DNA of 64,000 nt from NCBI RefSeq assembly GCF_947179165.1, contig NC_077240.1:30490001-30554000 (forward strand), in the 5' to 3' direction. The DNA is from Solanum dulcamara (lineage: Eukaryota > Streptophyta > Magnoliopsida > Solanales > Solanaceae). A program made the position numbers and the translations under genes. This document shows positions 1-11,560 of the stretch, piece by piece (positions within the stretch are counted from its first letter, which is position 1; each line of letters begins with the position of its first letter). The notes under the pieces were generated by a model. That model ran no database searches. It saw only the letters and a program-made list of their open reading frames with translations, and was not told the origin of the DNA.

Positions 1-426
1 ATTTGCTTTCTTTATTTGCGCCTTATATGTTTAAAATTATAATTATTGAATTGTCATCACATGCATTAATTCCGCCAAATGGCAAATAGTTTGCATTAGG
101 ATTAAGGGCGGTTACGTAGTCACCTGCAGCTGTTCCTTCAGAAAATAATCATTACTTCTTGAAGTAATAAATGGGTAGTTGGTTCGTGGTCGTCCAACGC
201 CGTTTATTATATTCAGCCCGCAGTTTGTCCGACTTGGGTATCCAGTCTCTTTTCAACACCCACTCTAGTCTACCTAGTGTAGAGCGAAACCAAATCCCTA
301 TTTAAGCATCAGCTTAAGATGTCTTAATACCCAAGGTGTATTAAGTCCATTAGCAAACCGCCAAATCATGTCTAAAGGTCCATAACTTGAAGACATATCA
401 TTCTTATGTGACATTATGAAAGATGT
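1..426 (+). other. Ogre 5' untranslated leader (partial)
   Basis: No coding potential. The stretch lies between the unseen 5' LTR and ORF1 and reads as the leader of the element. No PBS is visible, so the LTR boundary lies further left. Nothing else is supported here. Confidence 0.6.
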
Positions 427-2097
427 ATGTGCGCAACCAAACTGTTACCCATGGGGGCGGGGGTGCTAACAGTATCTTGTTTTGGAGGTATGGCTAATTC
501 TCTCAAATTCGACATGATCATAGAAGCGCCTTTGAATCTCAAAATGTGGTGGAACAATCTCAATAGAGATCACAAAAAGACGTTTAATCGGCACATGGGG
601 CTATTGCCATCACTCTTGGAAATGCCCATTTGGCCTGAATTGATCGAAGCCCTCACCGGATACTAGGATAATGAAAAAATGGTATTTCATTTTGGGACCG
701 TAGAAATCACCCCAACAATTGAGGAAATTCGAGATGCTATAGACACCGTCGGCACAGGATTAAAGAGAAGGGTCAAAAAAGAAGAGAACATTCTGATTCC
801 CAATAAGCCAACCGCTGAAGATATTATAAAATACCTCAAGCTGAAAAGGGATCAGGCTGATTGGGTTCATGGATCAAGTGTTGCTTTCAGGGACCTGTAC
901 AATCGATTTGGACATACAGATTTTTACGTAACCTTTAATCAGGATTTCCAGTCATATAAAAAATGGGATGAGACACGACCGCTAGCGTTTGCCATTGCAC
1001 TGTTAGGAACTATGGTATTTTCTCAAGGCCCGAGCCTCTCTATCAACACTAGGATTATCATGTTTGCTCACATCGCCTTTCATGGGCTTATTAGTCAAGG
1101 AGTAGTGAACTATTACCCGCTTGCACCTACTATCTTAGCTGACATATACCGCGCCTTGGGAAGGTGCAGGAATGGGCATCACTACTTTCAAGGATGTAAC
1201 ATGCTCCTCCAATGGTGGATAATGAGTCACTTACTCAAGGTACAAGGAACTCAAGAACTCACTATTCTGGACAATAGGGACCATCTCTTGGGTTTTAAAC
1301 ATGAGTTGTATTGGGGGGATCTCGATAGGAGAAGAACCAAAGCAGAATGGGCTCGAATATTCTACGGGTTAAGAGACGATGATATACAATGGATGTTCAG
1401 TAGGTTCATTTCAAAGGAAATCATGATACGAGGCCATAAGCATCCCTTTTTGCCGCTTCTGGGAATCCGAGGCATTCGTCCATATGCACCTATCAGGGTT
1501 ATGAGGCAATTCGAGAGAAAGCAGATCATACCTCCAACAGGGCATACCAGTATTTATGTGTTCGACCACAGAGATGAAAAAGTCCCAAATGCAGGAAATA
1601 TATTGAGGGAATGGAATAATCCCCCAAAATTGGTTGAAGGTACTCTTGCTGAAAACCGATTCAACGCTAGATACGTGGAAGGATACAAAAGTTGGCTAAG
1701 CAACAACGTGCAAGGTCTTTCATTTTCAGTTCCAAACATTTATCGCAGTATCAAAGATAAAGAGTCAGAAGCAAAGATTGAATTCGAACAAGTCAAGAAG
1801 GAAGCACGGGAAATGCACAAGGCGTTCCTCCAAAAACAAAAAGAGGACACATATACCATAGAAATCTAGCAACACACTATAGAAAGCCTAACCCAAGAAT
1901 TAGAAGACTTAAGAGGCGATCTTAGAGATTTGGATACTTGGATGGAAACGTGGAAAGAGAGCACAAGGTCTCAAACTTGGGAGGAAAAGGGGCATTGGTA
2001 TGATGGTTATTGGTTAATGGCTCAGTATACGCTTCGTCAAGCCATGGGTCAAATGAAGAGGAGCCGAGGAGAAGAAGGACCGTTGGGAACACCTTAG
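427..2097 (+). pseudogene. Ogre ORF1 (plant DUF7745-like protein), two nonsense codons
   Basis: One reading frame runs from 427 to a TAG at 2095 and is broken only by in-frame TAGs at 664 and 1867. The longest intact part (679-1869, 396 aa) resembles the uncharacterised DUF7745 domain found upstream of gag in plant Ogre-like elements; key segments are EITPTIEEI near its start and a conserved tryptophan/histidine-rich middle. The tail beyond the second stop is rich in Glu, Leu and Trp and looks coiled-coil forming. Function of this ORF family is unknown; I do not assign one. The shared frame across both stops shows a single ancestral ORF of about 557 codons rather than two genes. Confidence 0.75.
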
Positions 2098-2601
2098 TAG
2101 TTTCGCCCTTGCGTGGGTTTTGTTCCATGTATTTTCAATTGTTTACCCCTGCGTGGGTTTGCCTTTACGTATTTTATTTTTCATGCACTTTTCTGAGATG
2201 ACCCCTGCGTGGGCCTCTTTTGCTTTTTGTATTCCTCTTAAAAATCCTATTTTTGTTTTTGCCCTCTTTGGTATCTCAGGGTAATAGAATGGTTTAAATG
2301 TTCACATACATCTTTCAAATCCGCTAGGCCTACCCTTTGGCATAAAAGGGCAACCTATATTTGTTTAGGATGCGCAATAACAGTTTATGTGTCTTATGTG
2401 TTTATTTGTCTCATTATATTTGATATTGTGCATTACGTGTTATGAACAATGAATAACATGTTTGTTTTTGAGTTGTTCTTCTCTTATTCAGGTATTTTAA
2501 AATTGATCTGTGTTGATAAACTGGCCGAACACCCTTATTTCACGAAATCAAAGGCTTCCAAAGATTCCTTCCCCAATCAAAATCTGTTAGTAGAGAAAAA
2601 A
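2098..2601 (+). repeat. ORF1-gag spacer with three CCCCTGCGTGGG repeats
   Basis: Non-coding spacer between ORF1 and gag. A 12-base motif, CCC(C/T)TGCGTGGG, recurs at 2106, 2146 and 2202, each followed by a T-rich stretch. A pyrimidine-rich tract ending in CAG at about 2491 could be a splice acceptor ahead of gag, but this is only a guess. Confidence 0.6.
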
Positions 2602-4803
2602 ATGACTGGCAATAATGACAATACTGGTTTGACAGAGATTATTGTGACAGACCCTGTCATCGCTGAACAAAATGAATTGATTGCACAATTGGTGCAACAA
2701 ATTGCTGAGATGAGAGTTGAGATACAAAAAAATCGAGAGTTGTCAAATTTGGCTATCACCACCAACACGCCGACTCCAGGCGAAGAAAGGCCTTTATTCC
2801 ACTTCCCTTCTCCAAATTCAAGTATGGAATACGTTCAAAACTCATCCTTGAACCCCACTCAAAACACCTTCATTGTTGACCTCACTACTACGAATCCTCA
2901 TCATGCCTCCGCTTCCTACCAAGCACCCCCTCACCCTCAAAGTACCAACCCTCCAACCTTCCATCCCCCACAAAATACCAGTCATTAAGTTCATCTTCCC
3001 CCATAAAACCAAAATATTAACAATCCACAGACCTTTTCCCATCATCAAAATCAACATATAAACCGGCAGACATGTCCCCAAAATTACCAAGCTTTTCAAA
3101 ATACACAAAATTCCCCATTCATCCCTCCCTTGCCTTAAAAGACAGCTTTCCAAATTCCAATCCCAAATGAACCCTATGCCAATGGTTCCAAACTTGATCA
3201 CTATGAGGAACAGGAAAAGGAGTGGAAGGCGAAGGAAAAGACGACCAAGTGGAACATGCAAGAGGAGATCATGAAAGCTATGAAGGAGTTTCATTACACT
3301 CCGGATGTTGCAGGATTAAATTATGAAGATTTGTGTATCCACCCAAATTTAGACCTTCCCGAGGGGTTCAAAGTGCTAAAATTTGATACTTTCGAAGGAA
3401 CCAGAAATCCTTTGGCTCATCTGAGGGTTAGGAAGAACGAGGCTTTGCTAATGCGGCTCTTTAGCCAAAGTTTAAACGGAGAGGCTTTGGAAAGGTTCAG
3501 CGCCCAAGAAATAAAACAATGGCCCAATTGGAACGCTCTGGCCAAAGATTTTATCGAGAGGTTTGCGTACAATGTGGAGATCGTTCCCGATCGATATTCT
3601 TTGGAGAAGATCAAATAGAAATCCACTGAAAATTATCGTGAGTATGCATATAGGTGGAGGAAAGAGGCCGCCAGAGTTCGACCTCCCATGATAGAGAAAG
3701 AAATCGTGGAAGTATTTATACGCATGCAAGAGCTCGAATACTATGAAAGATTGATATTGCTCGTTGGAGCAAAATTTGCTGAGATAGTCAAGGTAGGAGA
3801 AACTATCGAGGATGGGCTCAAGACCGGAAAGGTATCCCGTATAGCCTCCTCAACTGGGTCTTCGGGATTGTTTAAGAAGAAGTGAAAGGATGTATCTACC
3901 ATCTCCTACATGCCTGAAGGGAAGAGGTTCGCCAACAGCAAGCCAGGAAAATCTACATCTTTCAAGACCTATCCACGAGATCCACAAAATTCACATCAAG
4001 TTTACTACACTCAACCGAATCACCAAACCCCACTCTCCAGTTACCAAATCCCATACCCAAATTACCAAGTCCCTTTTCAAAATTATCAAACTCCACCTCC
4101 CAATTACCCAGCTCCACATTACCAAAACACCCCGCTAAACTACCAAGCTCCACAACCAAATTACCAAACTCAGCCGTGTCCAAGATTCCAAACTCCCGCA
4201 CCTTTCCACCAAAGTCGCCCGAGTTATCGTCATGTACCCCCACCCCCACAAAATAACTACAACCATTCTCAACCCAATTTTGAAAATAGGCCTGTTAGGA
4301 CTTTTACTCCTCTTGTAGAAAGTCGGACCAAGTTGTTCGAGAGATTGAGAGATGCAGGCATTATTCACCCCATTGCACCCAAACCGGCTAATACGAGCTC
4401 TAGATTCTTCAGAGATGACAAAATATGTGCGTATCACTCCAACAGTATTGGGCATGATAAGGAAACTTGTGTCAATTTGAAGCACAAGATTCAAGATTTG
4501 ATTGATCGTGAGGTCGTCATTCTCCAAACTGCCACCCCTAATGTCAATAGTAATCCTTTGCCAAATCATGGAGGGGTTAATATGATTGAGGTAGAAGAGG
4601 ATTGGCGTGTAACGAAGGCCATAGTCCCAGCCTATCCTAATAATCTAGAAATGGTTGTGGCTTCACTAAGCATAAGAGAGAAATCGAATTTTGTGATTTT
4701 GACACCTCCAGAGGTCGTTGCTTTGGTGCCCAAAGATATCCATAATCAAAAGAAGTTTGTGATCGAGACTGCAACAACTCAGGGGATGACGTGGTCTGGT
4801 AGG
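2602..4803 (+). pseudogene. Ogre gag, multiple nonsense codons
   Basis: Capsid/nucleocapsid precursor of the element, which would package the RNA. The start at 2602 (MTGNND) is chosen because the upstream part of the ORF looks like leader. The frame is continuous to about 4803 but has stops at 2986, 3004, about 3136, 3616 and 3883. The capsid-like region (3256-3885) contains the LNGEALERF and W..L...F.ERF segments typical of retrotransposon gag. It is followed by a Pro/Gln/Tyr-rich linker (4006-4209) and a Cys/His segment near 4430 (CAYH...GHDKETC) resembling the zinc-knuckle-like motif of Tat elements. A one-base frame change near 4800 leads into the protease frame; whether this was programmed or is damage cannot be told from one copy. 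Confidence 0.85.
4006..4209 (+). repeat. NYQxP-type short repeat in gag linker
   Basis: Within gag, the words NYQxP/SYQxP/NYxxP recur about eight times at spacings of 7-9 residues, encoded by imperfect 21-27-base repeats of the form AATTACCAA-CTCCA. It forms a flexible linker between capsid and the Cys/His motif. The repeat arose within the gene; no function is claimed. Confidence 0.7.
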
Positions 4804-6036
4804 TGTTACACCAGAAGAGTTGGCTCAAGGGTGGCATAAGAAAGATCAACAAAAGAGGTCGATCAGTGAAGCGGAGGCTGAAGAGTTTTGGCAGAAGATG
4901 CAGCCAAAAGAATATTCTATAGTGAAACACCTGGAGAAAGTACCTGCCCAAATCTCAGTGTGGGCATTGTTGATGAGCTCGTAACAGCACAAGCATGCTT
5001 TGATGAAAGCTTTGGATGACACTTACATACCCGTGGGTATAGACGGGGATAATCTGGCTACTATGGTAAGTCGAGTTATTCAAGGACACCGCATCAGTTT
5101 TAGCGACGAAGAGTTACCTTTTGAAGGTGTGATGCATAACAAAGCTCTTTATGTCACTATTATGTATCGGGAAAAGATCATGAATCGTGTATTGATCGAT
5201 GATAGATCGAGTCTTAATATTTTCCCTTTATCAACTCTCAAACAGTTGAACTTTGATTTAGGGAAAGTCCGACAGAACCAAGTTAATGTAAGGGCTTTCG
5301 ATGGGGGTCAAAGAGATACATTAGGAGCTGTGAACTTGGGTATTCAAGTAGGTCCTGTTGATTTCGTTATAGAGTGTCAGGTGATGGACATCATCACCAG
5401 CTACAACCTATTATTAGGAAGACCATGGATCCATATGGCTGGAGCCGTGCCCTCTACTCTCTATCAGATGATAAAATTTGTAAAGAATGACCGTGAGGTT
5501 GTCGTTTATGGTGAAGGAAGTCATGCAAATAATTGCGCGCCAATTGTTGATGACATTACTAGAGGTATCGACTTCTACATAGTGGAGCTAGTAAATGCCA
5601 CTGGTGATGATTTGGCCTCGCAGCCTCCTATGCCTTCGGTTTATAAGATGATAGCCACTGTCATGCTCCGAGGAGGTTTTGAGCCAGGTTTTGGATTGGG
5701 GAAGTACTTCCAAGGAGTCATTGAGCCCATTCAGATTCCCGAAAAAGGATTAAAGTATAGTTTGGGATATGTCCCTACAGAAGACGATGAGGCAGATGTG
5801 ACAAATAGGAAGATTGATCGGGTACTGGCTAGGCTAATACCTCACTTGTATATGTCATTTCCAGTTTGAGAATATGTCAATGATGGCGATCTTGGGGAAG
5901 GAATCTGGAATCTTTTTGAAGAAGTTGACACAATCTTAGAGGAAGAAACGGGGACATCGGGCATCCGTGATGCTGAGCCAGAGGAGCAACTATCTAATTG
6001 GACATCCGCACCGCTCTTAGTCCCTTACTTGTCTTG
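4804..6036 (+). pseudogene. Ogre aspartic protease plus G-patch
   Basis: Polyprotein-cleaving retropepsin region followed by a G-patch. Seen: a retropepsin fold region around 5180-5440 with VLID at the active-site strand and the ILGRPW-like LLLGRPWIH box, then a glycine-rich G-patch (GGFEPGFGLGK) at about 5670-5715. The normal D-T/G-G-S triad is DDRS here, so the catalytic loop is mutated. In-frame stops lie at 4981 and 5867. Beyond the second stop the frame stays open to 6036, where a GT donor is placed. A protease-G-patch fusion is typical of the Ogre/Tat group. Confidence 0.8.
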
Positions 6037-6303
6037 GTAGATAAAGACATATTATCTGCATATTTTTTCGGTGGTAGTCCGAAGGAGGCCCGAGACCCAC
6101 CCGTTGTTTGTTTCTATTTTGTTATGCTTTAAGTTACCTTTATAATGTTTGGAAAAAAAGGGGGGCAGATTGACCCATAGTCATGGCCAAAATTTGTATT
6201 TTATTTTGGTTTAAATGAAGACCTCCTTTATTGCAAAATTTACTTATCATTTGGTTATCGATCTACATTTTACTTGTCTAACTTTTTTCGCTTATGCTTT
6301 CAG
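6037..6303 (+). other. Probable Ogre intron between protease and RT
   Basis: Donor TTG|GTAGAT at 6037 and acceptor CTTATGCTTTCAG ending at 6303. The removed 267 bases are an exact multiple of three and join the upstream and downstream open frames in the same phase. Known: Ogre elements carry an intron at this place. The intron contains a purine run (6151-6165, A7G6) that looks like a polypurine tract. Splicing itself is inferred. Confidence 0.6.
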
Positions 6304-7931
6304 TAAAAATAACTTAAAACCTGTCAATATCATGTTGTGTCACAAGCTAAATGAACAAAATGAGATAGATGGTGATGAGTTTGAGGACTATGAGGAAGAG
6401 GCTACGATACCTGAATACCTCGCTGAGGGATTAAAATAATTTGAGGAATAATACAAGCCAAATCAAGAGGAAACTGAGGCTGTGAATCTGGGAGACGACG
6501 AGTATATCAAGGAAACCAAAATCAGTGTCCATCTAACAAAAGCTCAGAAGAAAGAACTTATCAGTTTTCTTAGAGAGTACATCGACATATTTGCTTGGTC
6601 TTATGATGATGTGTCAGGTTTGACTGTATACATCGTGTCTCATAAATTGCTGATCAATCTGAATTGTAGTCCAGTAAAACAAAAGACTCGAAAATTTAAG
6701 CCAGATTTAAGTTTGAGGATCAAAGAAAAGGTTCCCAAGTAAATTCAATCTGAAGTTGTGGAAGTGACAAAATATCCTACTTGGTTAGCCAACATTATTC
6801 CAGACCCTAAGAAGGATGGCAAGATCAGAATCTGTGTTGATTATAGAAATCTGAACAAAGCTAGCCCTAAAGACAACTTTCCATTGCCAAATATCCACAT
6901 TCTCATTGATAATTGTGCCAAGCATGAGATGCAGTCGTTTGTGGATTGCTACGCAGGTTATCACCAGATTCTAATGGATGAAGAAAATGCAGAAAAGATA
7001 GCCTTCATCACACCGTGGGGTGTGTATCATTATCGAGTAATGACATTTGGTCCCAAGAATGTTGGGGCTACTTACATGAGAGCCATGACAACCATCTTTC
7101 ATGATATGATTCACAAGAAAATTGAAGTGTATATGGATGATGTCATTATCAAATCCCGTGAGAGTGAGGATCATATGACTCACTTGAAAAAATTCTTTGA
7201 TCGTTTGCGCAAATATAACTTAAAATTAAATCCCGCTAAATGTGCTTTGGGAGTGCCAGCCGGCAAGTTATTGGGGTTTATAGTCAGTAGAAGGGGTATC
7301 GAGCTTGATCCCGCTAAAATCAAGGCGATTCAAGAATTACCTCCACCAAAGACTAAGAAGGAAGTGATGAGTTTCTTGGGAAGATTGAACTACATCAGTC
7401 GATTCATCGCTCAATCCACATTGATTTGTGAGCTTATCTTTAAGCTACTGAAAAAAGATGCATTGATAAAATGGACCAAAAAATGTCAGACAACTTTCGA
7501 TACTATCAAAAGTTACTTGTCTAATCCACCGATGCTAGTTCCTCCAAGGGAAGGAGTTCCATTGTTGCTATATATGTCTGTCTCGGATAATGCCTTTGGA
7601 TGCGTGCTAGGTCAGCATGATGAGACGGGGAAGAAGGAACGATCAATCTACTACTTAAGCAAGAAGTTTACTCCATACGAGGCTCGTTACACTCTTTTGG
7701 AGAAAACTTATTGTGCTTTAACCTGGATTGCTCAAAAGTTGAGACATTACTTGTCTTCATATACTACATATCTCATTTCCAAGATGGATCCTTTGAGGTA
7801 TATTTTTCAGAAAGCAATGCCCATTGGGAAATTGGCAAAGTGGCAAATGTTGTTGAGTGAGTTTGATATTGTGTATGTGACCCAAAAGGCGATAAAAGCA
7901 CAAGCCTTAGCGGATCATCTCGCAGAAAATC
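6304..7931 (+). pseudogene. Ogre reverse transcriptase and first RNase H
   Basis: Copies the element RNA into DNA. The RT catalytic box YMDD is intact at about 7130, preceded by the KDGKIRICVDYRNLN motif at about 6810 and a PKNVGATYMRAM motif at about 7050. The RNase H-like domain follows (7550-7900) with SKKFTPYEARYTLLEKT. Stops at 6437 and 6740 sit upstream of the RT core, and a probable one-base deletion near 7931 shifts the frame before the second RNase H. The core RT stretch 6758-7936 is open (392 aa). Confidence 0.9.
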
Positions 7932-7935
7932 AGTA

Positions 7936-8445
7936 GACGAAGAGTATGAACCGCTCAGAACTTATTTTCCCGATGAAGAGGTATTATTTGTAGGAGAAGA
8001 TATCTCCGAAGCATACCCTGGTTGGAGAGTATTTTTTGATGGGGCGGTGAATCATGAAGGAAGTGGAATTGGAGCAGTTCTAATATCAGAATTTGGCCAA
8101 CATTACCCTATGGCAGCCAAACTTCGATTTTGTTGCACGAACAACATGGTTGAGTATGAAACATGCATCATGAGGCTAAAGATGGCAGTCGATAAAGACG
8201 TTCAAGAGTTGTTGGTAATAGGAGATTCAGACTTGCTGATTCACCAGGTTCAGGGGGAGTGGGCTGTGAAGAATTCGAAGATTGCATCATACGTGAAGTT
8301 AGTGCAAAGGTTGTGTAAGAGGTTTCGCAAGATCAAGTTTAGGCATACCCCGAGGTTGCAGAACGAATTTGCTGACGCTCTTGCTACTATCTCCTCAATG
8401 ATCAGACATCCAGATACAAGTTACATTGATCCTGTGGAGATATAT
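7936..8445 (+). pseudogene. Ogre second (archaeal-type) RNase H
   Basis: An additional RNase H of the archaeal/plant cellular type that marks the Tat/Ogre lineage. The frame lies one base off the RT frame. The acidic catalytic set appears complete: Asp in VFFDGAVN, Glu in MVEYETC, Asp in VIGDSDLL and Asp in NEFADALA. The frame shifts again near 8445-8455, where the integrase frame takes over, so a continuous polyprotein is no longer made. Confidence 0.85.
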
Positions 8446-9751
8446 TTTGAAAGAACAACCCGCTCACTATTCGCATGTCGAAGCAGAACCAGATAGGAGA
8501 CCTTGGTATTTTGACATAAAAAGGTATCTAGAAATTGGAACTTATCCAGATAATGCGACTTTCAATCAGAAGAAAGTGATACGTCGAATGGATAACAATT
8601 TCTTTCCAAGTGGAGAAACCCTTTATAGGAGAACTCCAGATATGGGTCTTCTCAGGTGTGTCGATGCTATTGAAGCTACGAAGCTTCTCGAACAGATTCA
8701 CGCGGGAGTTTGTGGAACACATATGAATGGGCTTACCTTGGCAAAGAAAATCCTTCGAGCTGGCTATTTTTGGATGACTATGGAGCATGATTGTTGTAAG
8801 TATGTGCAAAAATTCCATCAATGTCAAGTGTATGGTGATTTGATTCGAGTACCTCCGCACGAACTCCATGCTGTGAGTTCTTCTTGGCCGTTTATGGCTT
8901 GGGGTATGGATGTCATTGGTCCAATAGAGCCATCCGCCTCTAATGGACATAGGTTCATTTTAGTTGCTATTGATTATTTTACCAAGTGGGTGGAAGCAGC
9001 CTCGTATAAATCAGTCACGAAGAAGGTAGTAGTAGACTTCGTCCGTAACAATTTGATATGTAGATTTGGAATACCGGATTCCATCATTACTGATAATGGA
9101 GCAAATCTCACTAGTCATTTGATGAAAGAGATATGTGAGCAATTCAAGATTAATCATCGAAAGTCAACCGCATATCGTCCTCAAATGAATAGAGCCGTAG
9201 AAGCTGCCAACAAGAACATCAAAAAGATCTTGAGGAAAATGATTGGCAATCACAGAGGTTGGCATGAGATGTTGTCATACGCTCTGTTGGGATACCGAAC
9301 AACTGTCAGAACATCAATTGGAGCAACCCCATACTTGCTAGTGTATGGGACGGAAGCCGTAATCCCTGTCGAAGTAGAAATACCTTCGTTGAGAATCATT
9401 CAAGAAGCTGAATTGAGCAATGCCGATTGGGTTCGTAATCGAATTGAACATTTAGCTTTGATTGATGAAAAGAGAATGACTTCCATTTGCCATGGTCAAC
9501 TGTACCAGCAAAGAATGACTCGTGCTTTTAACAAGCGAGTGAGACGAAGAACATTTGAAGTTGGTCAGTTGGTTCTCAAACGCATTTTTCCACATCAAAA
9601 TGATTATAAAGGAAAGTTTGCGCCAAATCGGCAAGGACCATACATGGTTCGCAAAGTGTTGTCTGGAGATGCCTTAATATTGTCTGAAATGGATGGCCAA
9701 GAGTGGCCGAAGCCAATCAACTCAGACGCCGTCAAGAGATACTATGTTTGA
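8446..9751 (+). pseudogene. Ogre integrase
   Basis: Inserts the cDNA into the chromosome. The N-terminal zinc region has H...H (IHAGVCGTH) but the usual CxxC reads FHQC, so the first zinc-binding Cys is lost. The DDE core is present: Asp in WGMDVIGP, Asp in ITDNGAN, Glu in NRAVEAANK. The C-terminal part (LLGYRTTVRTS, FEVGQLVLK, GPYMVRKVL) matches plant Ty3/gypsy integrases. The 441-aa open frame ends at 9751 with the YYV-stop typical of these polyproteins. It is intact in length but lacks the upstream fusion and one zinc ligand. Confidence 0.9.
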
Positions 9752-10050
9752 AGGTTCAATATTGTGTAGCTGTGTCGTTTGCTTGTAATTGTTTCTATGT
9801 TTGTTTATTTTAAAATTAGCCCTCCTATTTGAATGAACTATGTCTGACCTGAATTCTCAATAATGAGATATGTAGGCGGCCTATGTCGGCTTCGGTCACT
9901 TTCTTATTAAAAATCCCTATTCCTCAGTTATCTCCCAAGAAAGAGGAACTACGTTTGATCTGATTCCTGCCTCAACGGGATACGTAGGCGCCACAACGGT
10001 TCGGTCATATCTCCCATAAGTTCTCTATTTATGATAGAAAACTGGGACAG

Positions 10051-10234
10051 AATTTTTGAGAGGGACTCAAAAATTTAAAGAAGATCTTTTCACAAAAGAA
10101 GATTGAGGTGCATCAGAAAAGTAACTGGAACAGAATTTTTGATAGGATCTCAAAAATTCTGCAAATCTCTTACTAGTAGTATGATATCTACCAAGACATC
10201 TAACTGGGACAAAAACTATTGAGGATGACCTCAA
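10051..10234 (+). repeat. Three ~80-bp repeats each with a small hairpin
   Basis: AACTGGGACA-type repeats start at about 10040, 10122 and 10202. Each ends in an inverted repeat: AATTTTTGAG/CTCAAAAATT (10051-10075, 5-nt loop), AATTTTTGA/TCAAAAATT (10134-10158) and TTGAGG/CCTCAA (10219-10234). The stem is kept while the loop and flanks vary. Confidence 0.7.
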
Positions 10235-11116
10235 AAATTTTATCTGATATCATCAGAAGGTTTTCCTTAAACTTCAAGGTTCAAGGTTGGCCTCAAATGA
10301 TCCCCGACATTGTTGGAGGACCAATGTCAACCTTAATAATCTCTAGCACCATCAGAGTTCAGAGTCAACTACAAAACTTTCTAGCTATGTCAGAATTTCC
10401 CAAGAATCCTTAAAAATGTTTGTGAACAAGATGTCAAGCATGTTCAAAGCTTCGGATTAAGGACCCATTTAAGCTAATGTGACATGACATCTGGCAGTGA
10501 CCCTTTCGAAATTGCTTTTCAAAAACTCATCTTTCTTAAAGCATTTAATACATTAAACATTTTGCATGAATATATTTTAGTCTTATATCTACCAAGAAGT
10601 TGGGAATCAGAGCAAGCGAACGAAGATAGCAAGATAGGGAGAAAACAAGTGGAGAATTCAACACAGATCAATTCATTCAAAACTAACAATTTTTCTGTGA
10701 ATGCAAATTTTTAAAAGATCACCATATCCCTCCTTTCAGCGAGTACAAAGGAGTTAAAAGAATAAAGTGTTTTCAAAGTGATAATTTTGTCACCAATATT
10801 CATCAGAAGAAAGGGGACATTCAAAAAATGAACAATGCCTCGTCCAAATCTCCAGCAAGCCATGAGCCAAAATGAATATAAAGTGTTCGAAAATGAGCAT
10901 GATATTCACACACTAATGTCAAAGTGATCAGGCACTTTGTACATATTTTCAAGAATTTTTCCTAAAGATTTTCTCTCAATCGTTAGCTAAAACGACAATG
11001 TGTCTGTTACTTATTTTGAGTGCAGGAAAATGCGAAGGAGCTACTTTCAACGCAAGCGTCCACAATGACGTCAATTTATATTCTCCATCCTCAAAGAAGT
11101 ATAATGGGCATGTATA

Positions 11117-11196
11117 ATGCCGCACACAATGACATAATATTGTATATGATGATATAATGTTGTATACAATGATATGATGCCGTATACGATGATATT
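11117..11196 (+). repeat. 20-bp tandem repeat, 4 copies
   Basis: Four contiguous 20-base units start at 11117, 11137, 11157 and 11177 with the consensus ATGYYGTATACRATGATATN. It is the first of three successive tandem arrays in the Ogre 3' UTR. Confidence 0.85.
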
Positions 11197-11212
11197 ATTT
11201 TATTCTTCATAT

Positions 11213-11560
11213 TATATTACCAGATGTGGTAATATCATTTGAATAGAGGGTCATTCATATTTATTATTCGTATTATATTACCGGAGGTGGTAATATTATT
11301 TGCCAAAAAGGTCATTCATATTATTTCATTCATATTATATTACCGGAGGTGGTAATATCATTCGCCACGAGGGCCATTCATATTATTTTATTCATATTAT
11401 ATTACCGGAGGTGGTAATATCATTGCCAAGAGGGTCATCCATATTTATTATTTGTATTATATTACCGGAGGTGGTAATATCATTGCCAAGAGGGCCATTC
11501 GTATTATTTTATTCATATTATATTACCAAAAGTGGTAATATCATTGCCAAGAGGGCCATC
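11213..11560 (+). repeat. ~61-bp tandem repeat with hairpin, 6 copies
   Basis: Units recur at 11220, 11281, 11343, 11405, 11465 and 11526 (spacing 60-62). Each centres on an inverted repeat ATATTACC-N6-GGTAATAT and then reads CATTGCCAAGAGGGCCAT, the sequence that becomes the 29-bp unit of the next array. The last copy has ACCAAAAGTGGT in place of ACCGGAGGTGGT. Confidence 0.9.

Noticed and set aside
2842..3294. 150-aa minus-strand ORF opposite gag
   Set aside because: Shadow of the gag frame's Pro/Gln-rich codon use; no homology or start context.
5000..5869. Stand-alone host aspartic protease gene
   Set aside because: It is continuous with gag and RT of the Ogre element and has a mutated catalytic loop.
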